DNA of 64,000 nt, taken from positions 62,001-126,000 of the forward strand of contig CAVSUY010000006.1 in the NCBI GenBank assembly GCA_963731035.1. The letters run 5' to 3'. Of the stretch, positions 34,969 through 44,727 are shown piece by piece (position 1 is the first letter of the stretch; the number at the start of each line of letters is the position of its first letter). The notes beneath the pieces are model-generated. The model searched no databases. It saw nothing but the letters and a program-made list of their open reading frames with translations, and had not been told where the DNA came from. Made by a program: the position numbers and the translations under genes. The stretch is from JAANXG01 sp963731035 (GTDB lineage Bacteria; Pseudomonadota; Gammaproteobacteria; Arenicellales; JAANXG01).

Positions 34969-36227
34969 CGAAGCCTAACGGGAATCGGCACGACGTGGTC
35001 GTGGTGGGAGCCGGCATCGTCGGTATCGCCACCGCGCTGACCTTGCAGTTGGACGGACATCGCGTCACCTTGTTCGACCCGCGGGAGCCGGGCTCCGTCA
35101 CCTCCTTCGGCAACGCGGGCGGGCTGGTGAGCAACGGCATCGTACCCACTTCCACGCCGGGGCTATGGAAGCGGGTGCCGGCCATGCTAACCGATCCCAT
35201 GAGCCCGCTGATGATCCGCTGGCGCTACCTGCCGCGCATTGCGCCGTGGCTGCTGCGCTTCCTGGCCGCTGGCTCACGCTCGAACGCTATCCGCATCGCG
35301 CGCGAGCTGGCGCCGTTGTCCACCCGCTCGGTGGACGCGCACATGGAACTGCTGCGCGCGGCCGGCTCGCAGGACATCGTCAAGCCCGTAGGCTGGCTCA
35401 AGATTTACAAGGACGACGCGGCGCTCGCCGGCACCGCCTTCGACCGCGAGCTGTTGGACCGCTACGGCCTGCGCTATGAGGTGTTGGATTCAGATCAGCT
35501 GCACCAGCTCGAGCCCGGGCTCTCGCAGGAGTACACGCGCGCCATCTTCTACCCGGATTCCGTGTTCGCCTCCACGCCTTTCGCGTTGGCTCGGCACTAC
35601 TTGTCCGCCTTTCACGAGCGTGGCGGGCTGCTCGCACGCGAACAGGCGCGGCACTTCGAAATGGGATTCGCTGGCCCGGTGCGGCTGGTGACGGACCGCG
35701 GCATGCACGCCGTGGACCAGGTGGTGATCGCGGCGGGTGCGTGGTCGCGGCCCTTCGCGAGGGAACTGGGCTCGCCGGTGCCGCTGGACACCGAGCGCGG
35801 CTACCACCTGAACCTGGCCTGGGACGGGAGCCGGCCGCCGCTGCACCGGCCGGTGGTGGTGGGCGGGCCGCAGTTCACGCTGTGCCCCATGGCGGATGGC
35901 CTGCGGCTCACCGCCGGCGTCGAGCTCGCCGGGCTGGACGCGCCCCCCGACTTTGCTCGCATCCGTCGCCTGTTGCCGCTCGCACAACGTGTGCTACCCG
36001 GCCTGTCGGAAAACATAGAGCGCGAATGGATGGGCTACCGCCCGTCCCTGCCCGACTCCAAGCCGGTCATCGGCCGCAGCCCGCGCTTCGCCAACGCCTG
36101 GTTCGCCTTCGGACACGGGCACCTGGGGCTCACCCTGTCGGCGGTCACCGGCCGGCTCATCGCCGACGCCATGGCCGGCCGCCCCGAAAGCGTGCCGCTG
36201 GCGCCTTTTCGTGCCGACCGCTTCTGA
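34962..36227 (+). CDS. FAD-dependent D-amino-acid dehydrogenase-like oxidoreductase
   Basis: 421 aa DAO-superfamily flavoprotein. FAD motif VVVVGAGIVGIATALTL with TLFDPREPG, NAGGLVSNG near residue 50 (the flavin-binding SxxN type), and the C-terminal substrate/FAD segment SLPDSKPVIGRSPRFANAWF then FGHGHLGLTLS. DadA-like enzymes oxidise D-amino acids to keto acids and pass electrons to quinone or an acceptor. It follows the DmdA-like gene after a 476-base gap that holds the V4R-like frame. Confidence 0.86.
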   Translation: MSSKPNGNRHDVVVVGAGIVGIATALTLQLDGHRVTLFDPREPGSVTSFGNAGGLVSNGIVPTSTPGLWKRVPAMLTDPMSPLMIRWRYLPRIAPWLLRFLAAGSRSNAIRIARELAPLSTRSVDAHMELLRAAGSQDIVKPVGWLKIYKDDAALAGTAFDRELLDRYGLRYEVLDSDQLHQLEPGLSQEYTRAIFYPDSVFASTPFALARHYLSAFHERGGLLAREQARHFEMGFAGPVRLVTDRGMHAVDQVVIAAGAWSRPFARELGSPVPLDTERGYHLNLAWDGSRPPLHRPVVVGGPQFTLCPMADGLRLTAGVELAGLDAPPDFARIRRLLPLAQRVLPGLSENIEREWMGYRPSLPDSKPVIGRSPRFANAWFAFGHGHLGLTLSAVTGRLIADAMAGRPESVPLAPFRADRF

Positions 36228-36558
36228 GGCCTTTGCGTCCCGTCCCGAGTCAGCGTGATATCCCTCTGAGACGGACGATCGTTTCTGCTCCGGGAGTTCA
36301 GTGCAACATGCGAATCTTCGAGAGAGATACAACGACGCAGTGCTCCGTCTTTTCAAACGAGCGATCACGGATAGAAAGATACGTCTCAGCGGACCGCGCC
36401 GGCGGCGGCTTCAGTTGCGGCTCGCGAACGCTCCCCATGCACTCGTCGGGTGAACTGTCTATAATCCCGCCGACCTCTTCCAAGCATATCCCGGTCGGTG
36501 GAAAGAGTGGCGTTGCCGCCGAATCCGCGTCCGGCTCCCGCACCAGGAGTTGACAGGC
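36228..36558. other. Intergenic stretch before membrane glycosyltransferase
   Basis: About 330 bases. It contains cgatcacggatagaaagatac near 36363, close to a stretch at 12200 that borders an inverted-repeat element, so a degenerate repeat may be present. It also holds the CAGGAG ribosome site (36544-36549) for the next gene. Nothing else was recognised. Confidence 0.35.
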
Positions 36559-38391
36559 GTGATTAACAACGACGAGGGTGTCAGGTCTTCGCAGCCTCCC
36601 GGCTGGTGGATCCTGGCGCTCGCCGCCCTTCTGTTAGCCGTCTTTCTGCTCTACTTCAACGACACGACGAGCCTGCTGCCTCTTGACGCGGGTCCCGATG
36701 AGGCGGCGCACAACGACGCCGCCAAGTTTATTCTCGAGCACAAGCGTCTTGCGGTTCTGCCCGACGATCAGGACCAGTTGTTGTTTACGCGCTACGGCGG
36801 CACCCGTAGCCTGCGGCCGCCGCTTTCATACCTGATGTCCGCGGTGATGGCGGCGATTCACCCGGCGCACAAGGTCAACATGGTCGTTGCCCTGCGCAAA
36901 GGATCGGCCGTATTGGGTGCCCTCACGGTCGTGCTGGTATTCGTGACTCTGTGGATCTATTTTGCGAGCTGGCGCCTCGCCCTGCTGGGTGCGGCGCTGG
37001 TAGGATTCCTGCCGCAGTTCGCATTCATATCGTCATACAACAATGACGACAGCGGTGCGATATTCGCGGGCAGCACCCTCATACTGGCACTCGTCCTCCT
37101 TCATCGGAAGGGATTGAACGTCTGGACGGCCCTGGCCGGAGGGGGCGCCGCGGGCCTCGTGCTACTCGCCAAGCAGAGCGCGTGGATGCTGCTGCCGATA
37201 GCCCTCGCGTACGTGTTGCTGTTCGTGCGCGCGCGACCGATGCGAATGCTTCGACTCTCTTCGCTGGCGCTTTGCGCTCTAGTGCTTTGCGGCGGCTGGT
37301 GGATCCTTCACAACATGTACCACTATGGGCCCGGTGATCCCTTCGCATTGCGCATCACGGCGACCATGGCGGACCAGTATGCCCATTTCTCTCCGGATCG
37401 TGAGTTCGGCTACGCGCCCCAGGGTGTCGGGTATGCGGATCTACTCTTCAATCATGACAACTTTCTAGTCAAGACCTACAAGTCCACCATCGGAAACCTG
37501 GACTGGCTGCGGCTCAGGGTGGGACCCCTGCACTATGCGCTGTACCTGTTCGTGTTTTTTGTTGCGATAGCGTACTACCCGTTGAAGGGGGCGGCGTCGA
37601 TCCGGAGCCGAGTCGGCGGACGAGACGTGCCCCGAACCAGGGATTTCGTGTTCGAGCTGCTGATGCTGGCGGCCGTGGCGCTGCAGTTCTTCATGTATCT
37701 GTGGGCCAATATCCACAACGATATTCAAGTGCAGGGGAAATATCTACTGCCGGTCATTGTGGCGGTGTTGATCCCGTTCTCGGCGGCCTTGCGGTCCATC
37801 TGGGGCGTGTCCGACAGGCTGTGCCGGGAGCTGCGCGGGCATGAGCTGGCGCTCGGGCAGAACGGCCTGCGCAATGTCGCCCTGGCTGCGGCGCTCGCAG
37901 TGGTAATCGGGCTGCACCTGGATTCTTTGTACCACTACGTGGTTCGGTTTTACAGACCGACACCGGTTCGTTTGCATATCGGACAGTTCACGAAGGTCGA
38001 GCTGGCTGATTCCGATATCGTTTCCATGCACAACATGGAGCTGCTCGATCAAAGCAACGGGGTCCTGGATCTGAACGCCACCGATGAAGACCCGTGGATG
38101 GTGCTGAAGCCGCGCCTGTGCGGCAAGTTCAAGGACGGCAAGCTGTTGCGAATAGACCTCGAGAGCGACAGAGACGACGAGTTCAGGATCTACTGGGATC
38201 GTGGTGGTGGATTCGCCGAAAAGGACATGCGCAACAGCGCTTACAAGGAGGGCGAGCAGCGGTTCTACATCAATTTGAACATCCGTCATTGCCGGCGAAT
38301 CCGCCTGGACCCGATCACCGGGCCGGGACAGGTGCGGATCAAAGGTCTCGCCGTCGCACCTTTGTCAGTGGAGCGGATCTACGATCGATAG
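36559..38391 (+). CDS. Polytopic membrane glycosyltransferase (GT39/ArnT-like)
   Basis: About 610 aa. Ten or so membrane helices (WILALAALLLAVFLLYF, LGALTVVLVFVTLWIYF, VVIGLHLDSL) with an early periplasmic acidic motif LDAGPDEAAHNDAAKF, where the Asp-Glu pair is typical of lipid-phosphate-sugar transferases. A C-terminal soluble domain of about 130 residues (from RLHIGQFTKVEL) is of unknown role. I choose GTG at 36559, eight bases after CAGGAG; a TTG at 36550 is directly against that site. It probably adds a sugar to a periplasmic acceptor. Confidence 0.8.
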   Translation: MINNDEGVRSSQPPGWWILALAALLLAVFLLYFNDTTSLLPLDAGPDEAAHNDAAKFILEHKRLAVLPDDQDQLLFTRYGGTRSLRPPLSYLMSAVMAAIHPAHKVNMVVALRKGSAVLGALTVVLVFVTLWIYFASWRLALLGAALVGFLPQFAFISSYNNDDSGAIFAGSTLILALVLLHRKGLNVWTALAGGGAAGLVLLAKQSAWMLLPIALAYVLLFVRARPMRMLRLSSLALCALVLCGGWWILHNMYHYGPGDPFALRITATMADQYAHFSPDREFGYAPQGVGYADLLFNHDNFLVKTYKSTIGNLDWLRLRVGPLHYALYLFVFFVAIAYYPLKGAASIRSRVGGRDVPRTRDFVFELLMLAAVALQFFMYLWANIHNDIQVQGKYLLPVIVAVLIPFSAALRSIWGVSDRLCRELRGHELALGQNGLRNVALAAALAVVIGLHLDSLYHYVVRFYRPTPVRLHIGQFTKVELADSDIVSMHNMELLDQSNGVLDLNATDEDPWMVLKPRLCGKFKDGKLLRIDLESDRDDEFRIYWDRGGGFAEKDMRNSAYKEGEQRFYINLNIRHCRRIRLDPITGPGQVRIKGLAVAPLSVERIYDR

Positions 38392-38657
38392 GAGATCGCG
38401 GCGCCTGACCCGAGTCCGTTCAATGTCCCGGGCCCGCGAAGGGTGGGGACGACTACGGGCAGGCGATTGTTCCGACCGTCCTGCCCCCTGTACGTATCCC
38501 AGTCTTCAACAGTCTGCGTCTCTACACGTACGGCGAGGGCTCGTCTCTTACGTTATTTTTTATGTCACGGCGGGTCTCTGCGAAGACTGCTGGCAAGATC
38601 GCGCTCGAATGTGGCATAGCCGTGCCATGGTGGGGCGAGTGTCGCCCTCGAGGCGTA

Positions 38658-38691
38658 TTTACTTGCTTATAGCAAGTAAACGCACTATGCT
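38658..38691 (+). promoter_or_regulatory. MarR-autoregulated promoter with palindromic operator
   Basis: The palindrome TTTACTTGC-TTATA-GCAAGTAAA (38658-38680, 9-bp arms) overlaps a promoter with -35 TTGCTT (38663-38668), a 17-base spacer and -10 TATGCT (38686-38691). Transcription should begin close to 38698, at or next to the MarR gene's ATG, so the mRNA may have little or no leader. A repressor at the palindrome would block the -35 box. The rest of the 306-base gap (38392-38657) shows nothing else. Confidence 0.65.
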
Positions 38692-38697
38692 GGATAT

Positions 38698-39150
38698 ATG
38701 TCTAGGGCTGCAGTCATAGAAGTTATAAGGGCCTTCAACAGGTACTACACCAACATTATCGGCGTCGTCGACCGGCATATCCTCGACAGTCCGTTCTCCC
38801 TGACCGAGGTGCGTGTTCTGCTGGAGATCTATCATGACGACGGATGCAATCCTCGGAAGATCCGCGAGATTCTGCAGGTCAATGAGGGCTACTTGAGCAG
38901 GACCATCGGCAAGCTGGCCGAGCAGGGGCTGGTGGACAAACGGCGTTCAGAGAGTGACGCCAGGATGTTCGCGCTGTCTCTGACCGACCGCGGACGGCGG
39001 ACGTTCCTGTCGCTCAATCGCAAGGCGGGCGCCGCCATAGATGCTCTGATCGGCTCGCTGACTGAACAGGAGGTCAGCGAACTGGTCGGGCACATGGCTC
39101 GAATCCGTGAAATCCTGGGCAAGAGAGACCGTTATGAAAATTCCGCTTGA
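38698..39150 (+). CDS. MarR-family transcriptional regulator
   Basis: 150 aa winged-helix regulator. HTH: LTEVRVLLEIYHDDGCNPRK and ILQVNEGYLSRTIGKLAEQG, wing RRSESDARMFALSLTDRG. It probably represses its own promoter through the palindrome at 38658-38680. No clear Shine-Dalgarno is visible before the ATG, in keeping with a very short leader. The 3' end overlaps the acetyltransferase gene by 17 bases. In many bacteria a MarR HTH and a GNAT domain are fused in one protein; here they are two frames. Confidence 0.87.
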   Translation: MSRAAVIEVIRAFNRYYTNIIGVVDRHILDSPFSLTEVRVLLEIYHDDGCNPRKIREILQVNEGYLSRTIGKLAEQGLVDKRRSESDARMFALSLTDRGRRTFLSLNRKAGAAIDALIGSLTEQEVSELVGHMARIREILGKRDRYENSA

Positions 39151-39643
39151 GCAGGTCACGATCAGGAGCGATCTGCGGCCCGGCGACCTGGGCTACGTCG
39201 TGTACCTGCACGGGGCGTTCTACGGGCCCGCGTACGGCTATGGAATTGAATTCGAGACATACGTCGCCGCCGGGATTCACGAGTTCTATGAGAGCTATGA
39301 CCCGGGGAAAGACCGTGTGTGGCTTTGCGAATACCGCAACCACATCGTCGGCTCTCTCTTTCTCATGCACAGGGAGGACAACTCCGCTCAGCTTCGATAT
39401 TTCCTCGTACTGCCCGAATACCAGGGCCTCGGTCTGGGGAAGCGCCTGATGCAGCTGCTCATGGATTTCGTCGCCGAGCGCGGATACGGCTCCGTGTACC
39501 TGTGGACCACCCATGACTTGAGCGCCGCCGCCTCTCTGTACAAGAGGCATGGATTCGAGCTCACACGGGAGACACAATCCACCGCTTTCGGCAAACTCTT
39601 GCGGGAGCAGCGCTACGACGTGGACATTCGCAGTTCGGGATGA
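39134..39643 (+). CDS. GNAT-family N-acetyltransferase
   Basis: 169 aa. GNAT motif A is clear: LRYFLVLPEYQGLGLGKRLM, where QGLGLG is the acetyl-CoA pyrophosphate loop; motif B is LYKRHGF. It would acetylate a small molecule or protein amine. ATG at 39134 lies inside the MarR gene (17-base overlap, different frame), so translation is coupled and both are likely coregulated. In the fused MarR-GNAT proteins of other bacteria the two parts have the same order. Confidence 0.85.
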   Translation: MKIPLEQVTIRSDLRPGDLGYVVYLHGAFYGPAYGYGIEFETYVAAGIHEFYESYDPGKDRVWLCEYRNHIVGSLFLMHREDNSAQLRYFLVLPEYQGLGLGKRLMQLLMDFVAERGYGSVYLWTTHDLSAAASLYKRHGFELTRETQSTAFGKLLREQRYDVDIRSSG

Positions 39644-39823
39644 GAATCGGCTTGTTGCCGGGACAGTACCCCCTTCCTGAGCGTTTGCGAACTTCGCACC
39701 TGAAAGGCGTCCTGCCGTTGCGATCCCGGATCAATTCTCGTTTCCGACGCGGTAGCGTCGCCGGATCGGTGCGATACCACCGGTATGGTAGGCTGATGGC
39801 ACCTCGGGAGATGAGACACGTGT

Positions 39824-41344
39824 ATGACGACAACCATCCGCCAAGATGATTTCATTCAGAGCGTCGCGGACGCTCTTCAATATATCTCCTACTATCATCC
39901 GAAGGACTTCATCGATGCGATGACCGAGGCCTACCACCGGGAGGAGAATCCTATCGCCAAGGACGCCATGGCGCAGATCCTGATCAACTCGCGTCTGTGC
40001 GCGGAAGGCCACCGCCCGGTGTGTCAGGACACCGGCATCGTCACCGCGTTCCTGCGGGTCGGCATGGATGTACGATGGGACGCTGCAATGGGCGTTGAGG
40101 ACATGGTCAATGAAGGCGTCCGCCGCGCCTACGATCATCCGGCGAACAAGCTGCGCGCTTCCATATTGGCGGACCCGGCCGGCTCGCGACGAAACACCGG
40201 CGACAACACGCCGGCGGTCATCTACGCAGATGTCGTGCCCGGCGACCGGGTCGAAGTGAAGCTCGCGGCCAAGGGCGGCGGGTCGGAGGCCAAGGCGCGT
40301 TTCGCGATGCTCAACCCCTCTGACAGCATCGTCGATTGGGTATTGGGCGAGGTGCCGAAAATGGGCGCCGGCTGGTGCCCGCCTGGCATCCTTGGCATTG
40401 GGATAGGCGGCACGGCGGACAAGGCCATGCGTCTGGCCAAAGAGGCGTGTATGGAAACGATAGACATTCACGCGCTGCGCGAGCGCGGCCCAAGTACGGC
40501 CGCCGAGTCCCTGCGCCTCGAGCTGTTCGAGAAGATCAACCAGCTCGGTATCGGCGCCCAGGGACTCGGGGGCCTCACCACCGTGCTCGACGTCAAGGTG
40601 CTCGACTATCCCACCCACGCGGCCAATTTGCCCGTTGCAATCATTCCCAACTGCGCCGCGACCCGGCATGCGCACTTCGAGCTCGACGGCAGCGGGCCGG
40701 CGGAGCTCGCCCCGCCGGCACTGGAAGACTGGCCGGAGGTCGCGAGGCAGACCGGAGATGGCGCCAGGCGGATCGACCTCGACACCGTGACTGCCGAGGA
40801 AGTCCAGGCCTGGCGATCGGGTGACATGCTGCTGGTTTCCGGCAGGCTGCTTACGGGGCGGGACGCCGCACACAAACGTATGCAAGACATGCTCGAGCGG
40901 GGCGAGGACCTGCCGGTGAATCTGGAGGGAAGGTTCATCTATTATGTCGGCCCCGTGGACGCGGTCGGCGACGAGGTGATCGGACCCGCCGGTCCCACCA
41001 CCGCGACGCGCATGGACAAGTTCACCGACATGATGCTGGCCGAAACCGGCCTCCTCGGCATGATCGGCAAGGCCGAACGCGGACCGGAGGCGATCGAGGC
41101 CATCCGCCGCCACCGGGCGGTGTACCTCATCGCGGTGGGTGGCGCCGCCTACCTGGTCTCGAAAGCGATTCGGCGATCCCGCGTGCTGGCCTTCGAGGAC
41201 CTCGGCATGGAAGCGATTCACGAACTCGAGGTGCAGGACATGCCCGTCACCGTGGCAGTGGACGCCGATGGCGAATCGATCCATTCCACGGGCCCGCGTC
41301 ACTGGCAGGCCAGAATCGGCAAGATACCCGTGGCTGCCGTCTAG
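39824..41344 (+). CDS. fumA: Class I fumarate hydratase (FumA/FumB type)
   Basis: 506 aa oxygen-sensitive [4Fe-4S] hydratase of the TCA cycle, interconverting fumarate and malate. Cysteine ligands are visible in RPVCQDTGI, AGWCPPGILG and IPNCAATRH. The C-terminal beta domain carries GPTTATRMDKFTD and IGKAERGPEA. Length matches the single-chain FumA group. It is convergent with aceE, 84 bases apart. No terminator was obvious in that gap. Confidence 0.9.
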   Translation: MTTTIRQDDFIQSVADALQYISYYHPKDFIDAMTEAYHREENPIAKDAMAQILINSRLCAEGHRPVCQDTGIVTAFLRVGMDVRWDAAMGVEDMVNEGVRRAYDHPANKLRASILADPAGSRRNTGDNTPAVIYADVVPGDRVEVKLAAKGGGSEAKARFAMLNPSDSIVDWVLGEVPKMGAGWCPPGILGIGIGGTADKAMRLAKEACMETIDIHALRERGPSTAAESLRLELFEKINQLGIGAQGLGGLTTVLDVKVLDYPTHAANLPVAIIPNCAATRHAHFELDGSGPAELAPPALEDWPEVARQTGDGARRIDLDTVTAEEVQAWRSGDMLLVSGRLLTGRDAAHKRMQDMLERGEDLPVNLEGRFIYYVGPVDAVGDEVIGPAGPTTATRMDKFTDMMLAETGLLGMIGKAERGPEAIEAIRRHRAVYLIAVGGAAYLVSKAIRRSRVLAFEDLGMEAIHELEVQDMPVTVAVDADGESIHSTGPRHWQARIGKIPVAAV

Positions 41345-41427
41345 GAGCGTGCCCGACTATCGCACCAAGGCGGCCGTCCGACCACGGACGTTCCGTCGCC
41401 CGAGGACGTGCCGATTGGAAGACGGCG

Positions 41428-44142
41428 CTACTGTCCTTGGGGGTTGGGTTTACCGGGATCGATGCCCAGATGCTCTATGGCGCGGATTAGCGTTTCTCCG
41501 GAGATTTGCCCATCTTCGCCAAGGCATCTAAGTGCTGCCAGAGTAATGTACCGCTTGTCGATCTCGAAGAAATCGCGCAGGGCGACGCGCGTGTCGGACC
41601 GACCGAAGCCGTCCGTGCCGAGCACGAAGTAGCGCCGCGGTACCCAGGCGCGAATCAGGTCCGGATAGGCGCGCACGTAGTCACTAGCCGCGATGACGGG
41701 ACCGCGGTGTTCGTCGAGTTGCCGGGCGACGTACGGTGTGGAAGGGGGATCGCCGGGGTTCAACAGGTTGGCGCGGTCGCATGCGATACCGTCCCTGCGT
41801 AGTTCGCCGAAGCTGGTGACGCTCCATACATCGGCCGCGACACCGAACTTGTCTTCGAGGAGCCCCGCTGCCGCGATGACTTCGTTCAGGATGCTTCCAC
41901 TTCCCAGCAACTGCACTCGGGGCACGTGTCCGCCCAAAGGGGAACGACGCAACTGATACATACCCCGCCGGATCCCATCTTCGGCGTTCCCGGGAATAGT
42001 CGGATGCTTGTAGTTCTCGTTGTAGAGAGTCAGATAGTAGAAGCAGTTCTCTCCCTCGCTCATCATCCGCCGCACACCGTCCTCGACGATAATGGAGACT
42101 TCGTAGGAAAAGGCGGGATCGTACGCACGGCAGGTCGGAACCGTAGCGGCGTAAATATGGCTTTGCCCGTCTTCGTGCTGCAGGCCTTCACCGGAGAGCG
42201 TGGTGCGTCCCGCCGTGGCACCGAGCAGAAACCCGCGCGCCTGGCAGTCGGCCGCGCTCCAGATGAGGTCCGCCACCCGTTGAAAGCCGAACATCGAGTA
42301 GAAGATGTAGCAGGGCAGCATGGGCACGTCGCTGTGCGACCAGGCCGTCCCGGCCGCGATCCACGAGCACAGCGATCCCGCCTCTGAAATGCCTTCCTCC
42401 AGGATCTGGCCTTTCACGTCTTCCCGATAGAAAGCCAGCTGCTCGGCGTCCTGGGGGGTGTAAAGCTGTCCCCACGGAGAGTAGATGCCGAACTGCCGAA
42501 ACATGTTCTCCATGCCGAATGTGCGGGCCTCGTCGGCGACGATCGGCACTATCCGGGAACCAAGCTCTTCATCCCGCATCAGCTTGGTGAGCAGCCGCAC
42601 GAAGCTCATGGTCGTCGAAAAGGCACGATCACCCGAATCCGCGTGCAAGGTGCTGTACAAACCCGGATCGGCCACGCGTACGGGCCTGGCTGTTTGCCGT
42701 CGTTTCGGTAGATAGCCGCCGAGAGCCTCGCGGCGTTCCTTCATATAGCGCACTTCCGGGCTGCTCTCGCCCGGGTGATAAAGGGACAGGTTTTCCAAGG
42801 CCTCGTCACTCAGCTGCAGGCCGAACCTGTCCCGGAAGTGCTCGATATCGGCACGGGCCAGCTTCTTGGTCTGATGGGCGGCGTTGGCACCCTGGCCCGA
42901 ACGGCCCATGCCGTATCCTTTCCAGGTCTGCGCCAGGATTACCGACGGTTGCCCACGTTGCGTCACTGCTGCGTTGTAGGCGGCGAAAATCTTGACCGGG
43001 TCATGTCCCCCCCGCATCAAGGCGTCGATATCCTCGTCCGACATGTTGTCCACCAGAGCGGCGAGCTCCGGGTAGCGGGAGAAGAAATGCTCGCGGTTGT
43101 ACAGCCCATCGGTGGCACCGAGCTTCTGGAACTCGCCGTCAACGGCCTCGGCCATGCGCCGGAGGATCCATCCGTCCTTGTCGCGGGCAAACAGCAGGTC
43201 CCAGTTGCTGCCCCACAGGCACTTGATCACGTTCCAACCCGCACCGGCGAAAAGTGTTTCGAGCTCCTGCACGATGTTGCCGTTGCCGCGCACCGGGCCG
43301 TCGAGTCGCTGCAGGTTGCAGTTGACCACCAGGACCAGGTTGTCCAGCTGTTCCCGGGCGGCGAGTGAGATGCCGGCCAGGGATTCGGGCTCATCCATCT
43401 CGCCGTCGCCGACGTACACCCACACCCTCCTGTCGGAGACGGGGATCATCCCGCGGCTTTGCAGGTAGCGTTGGAAGCGCGCCTGGTAGATGGCGGTGAG
43501 CAGGCCGAGGCCCATGGAGCCGGTTGGAAACTGCCAGAATCCCGGCATCAAGGTGGGGTGAGGGTACGACGACAGGCCTCTTCCGATGCCGCCGGAGACC
43601 TCGCGCCGGAAGTGCACAAGGTTGTCTTCGGTGAGCCTACCTTCGAGAAACGCCCGGGCATACAGCCCCGGTGCGGCATGGGGTTGGAAGTAAACCAGGT
43701 CTCCCGGATGTTCACCCGACGGCGCCCGGAAGAAATGGTTGAATCCAACCTCGAACAGATCGGCGATGGATGCGTAGGTGGCGATGTGGCCGCCGAGTTC
43801 GGGATGGGCCTGGTTTGCGCGCATGACCATGGCCAACGCATTCCATCTATGGACGGCGGTGAGGTGCCGCTCCAGGTCCAGGTCGCCCGGATAAGCGGGT
43901 TGCGCGTCCACGGGCACGGTATTGCGGTAGGGCGTGGTGTGGCGCGTATGGAAGCGTCCCCCCGCGCGGCGGCCGGCGTCGATCAGCCGTCCGACGAGGT
44001 ATTCCGCGCGCTCCAGTCCGTCGCGCTCGATGACGTCGGCCAGGCTCTCCAGCCAGTCCTGGGTCTCCTCACCATCGGTATCCTGCCGGTCCCCGGACCG
44101 GGACACCGCCGTGAAATCACGTAACTTCGATTCGTCGTTCAT
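41428..44142 (-). CDS. aceE: Pyruvate dehydrogenase E1 component, homodimeric
   Basis: About 904 aa from ATG 44142 (MNDESKLRDF). Thiamine diphosphate motif GDGEMDEPES ... VVNCNLQRLDGP, the N-terminal LTAVHRWNALAMVMRANQ and ELGGHIATYAS, and C-terminal LGTDGFGRSDTR are characteristic of AceE. It decarboxylates pyruvate and acetylates E2 lipoyl groups. No aceF or lpd lies beside it in this window, so E2/E3 are encoded elsewhere or upstream of the divergent modE relic region. The long frame upstream of the chosen ATG is not conserved. Confidence 0.92.
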   Translation of the reverse strand: MNDESKLRDFTAVSRSGDRQDTDGEETQDWLESLADVIERDGLERAEYLVGRLIDAGRRAGGRFHTRHTTPYRNTVPVDAQPAYPGDLDLERHLTAVHRWNALAMVMRANQAHPELGGHIATYASIADLFEVGFNHFFRAPSGEHPGDLVYFQPHAAPGLYARAFLEGRLTEDNLVHFRREVSGGIGRGLSSYPHPTLMPGFWQFPTGSMGLGLLTAIYQARFQRYLQSRGMIPVSDRRVWVYVGDGEMDEPESLAGISLAAREQLDNLVLVVNCNLQRLDGPVRGNGNIVQELETLFAGAGWNVIKCLWGSNWDLLFARDKDGWILRRMAEAVDGEFQKLGATDGLYNREHFFSRYPELAALVDNMSDEDIDALMRGGHDPVKIFAAYNAAVTQRGQPSVILAQTWKGYGMGRSGQGANAAHQTKKLARADIEHFRDRFGLQLSDEALENLSLYHPGESSPEVRYMKERREALGGYLPKRRQTARPVRVADPGLYSTLHADSGDRAFSTTMSFVRLLTKLMRDEELGSRIVPIVADEARTFGMENMFRQFGIYSPWGQLYTPQDAEQLAFYREDVKGQILEEGISEAGSLCSWIAAGTAWSHSDVPMLPCYIFYSMFGFQRVADLIWSAADCQARGFLLGATAGRTTLSGEGLQHEDGQSHIYAATVPTCRAYDPAFSYEVSIIVEDGVRRMMSEGENCFYYLTLYNENYKHPTIPGNAEDGIRRGMYQLRRSPLGGHVPRVQLLGSGSILNEVIAAAGLLEDKFGVAADVWSVTSFGELRRDGIACDRANLLNPGDPPSTPYVARQLDEHRGPVIAASDYVRAYPDLIRAWVPRRYFVLGTDGFGRSDTRVALRDFFEIDKRYITLAALRCLGEDGQISGETLIRAIEHLGIDPGKPNPQGQ

Positions 44143-44292
44143 TGCGCCATGAGCGTTTGTACGCGGGCCTCGTTGATTCACTAGATCGCGAACATCATGA
44201 TGCAGTCGTCCGGACGTGACGGCAAGCGGGGAGTCCGCCGGAGCAGGGCTGGACTGGGTGCGGGAACACTTGGACAATCCCAGGGGCTCGAT

Positions 44293-44635
44293 ATGAACCC
44301 TTTGAACCTACGGATTAATCTGTCCAACGGCGCCCGCATCGGCCCCGGCAAGGTGCGGCTCCTGGAACTGATTGTCCAGACTGGGTCCATATCCGCGGCA
44401 GGGCGTCAAATGGACATGTCGTACCGGAAAGCCCGGGTGTGGGAGCGGAACGAAACCCTCGGCACAGCCGTCGTCGAGACACGCTAAAGGCGGCACTACC
44501 GGAGGCCGTGCCGAGCTCACCCGGTCCGGTCGGTAAGTCATCGGGCGTTATCGAGCAGTGGAGAAGAAAGCGGCGAAAGCGGGCGCAGAGGACATCGTCG
44601 CTCTCGAATCACTGGCCAAGCGGAACGTGCGCTAG
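44293..44635 (+). pseudogene. modE: Broken ModE-type DNA-binding regulator
   Basis: From ATG 44293 the frame gives RINLSNGARIGPGKVRLLEL and GSISAAGRQMDMSYRKARVW, the LysR-like winged helix of ModE. It hits a stop right after VVETR (44487). In another frame the expected continuation is visible: GGTTGGRAELTRSGR, then a TAA, then RYRAVEKKAAKAGAEDIVAL and a final TAG at 44635. So at least one frameshift and one stop codon break the gene; it lacks any molybdate-binding domain anyway. modA lies 92 bases away on the opposite strand. Confidence 0.72.
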
Positions 44636-44727
44636 CCCGTTGGTGCAAATCCGGGTCGTTGGGCTGGCACACCGGTCAGTCGCGGTCGTTGGAAGGCACC
44701 GCCCGAGCCGGAGCACCTTGCGACGAA

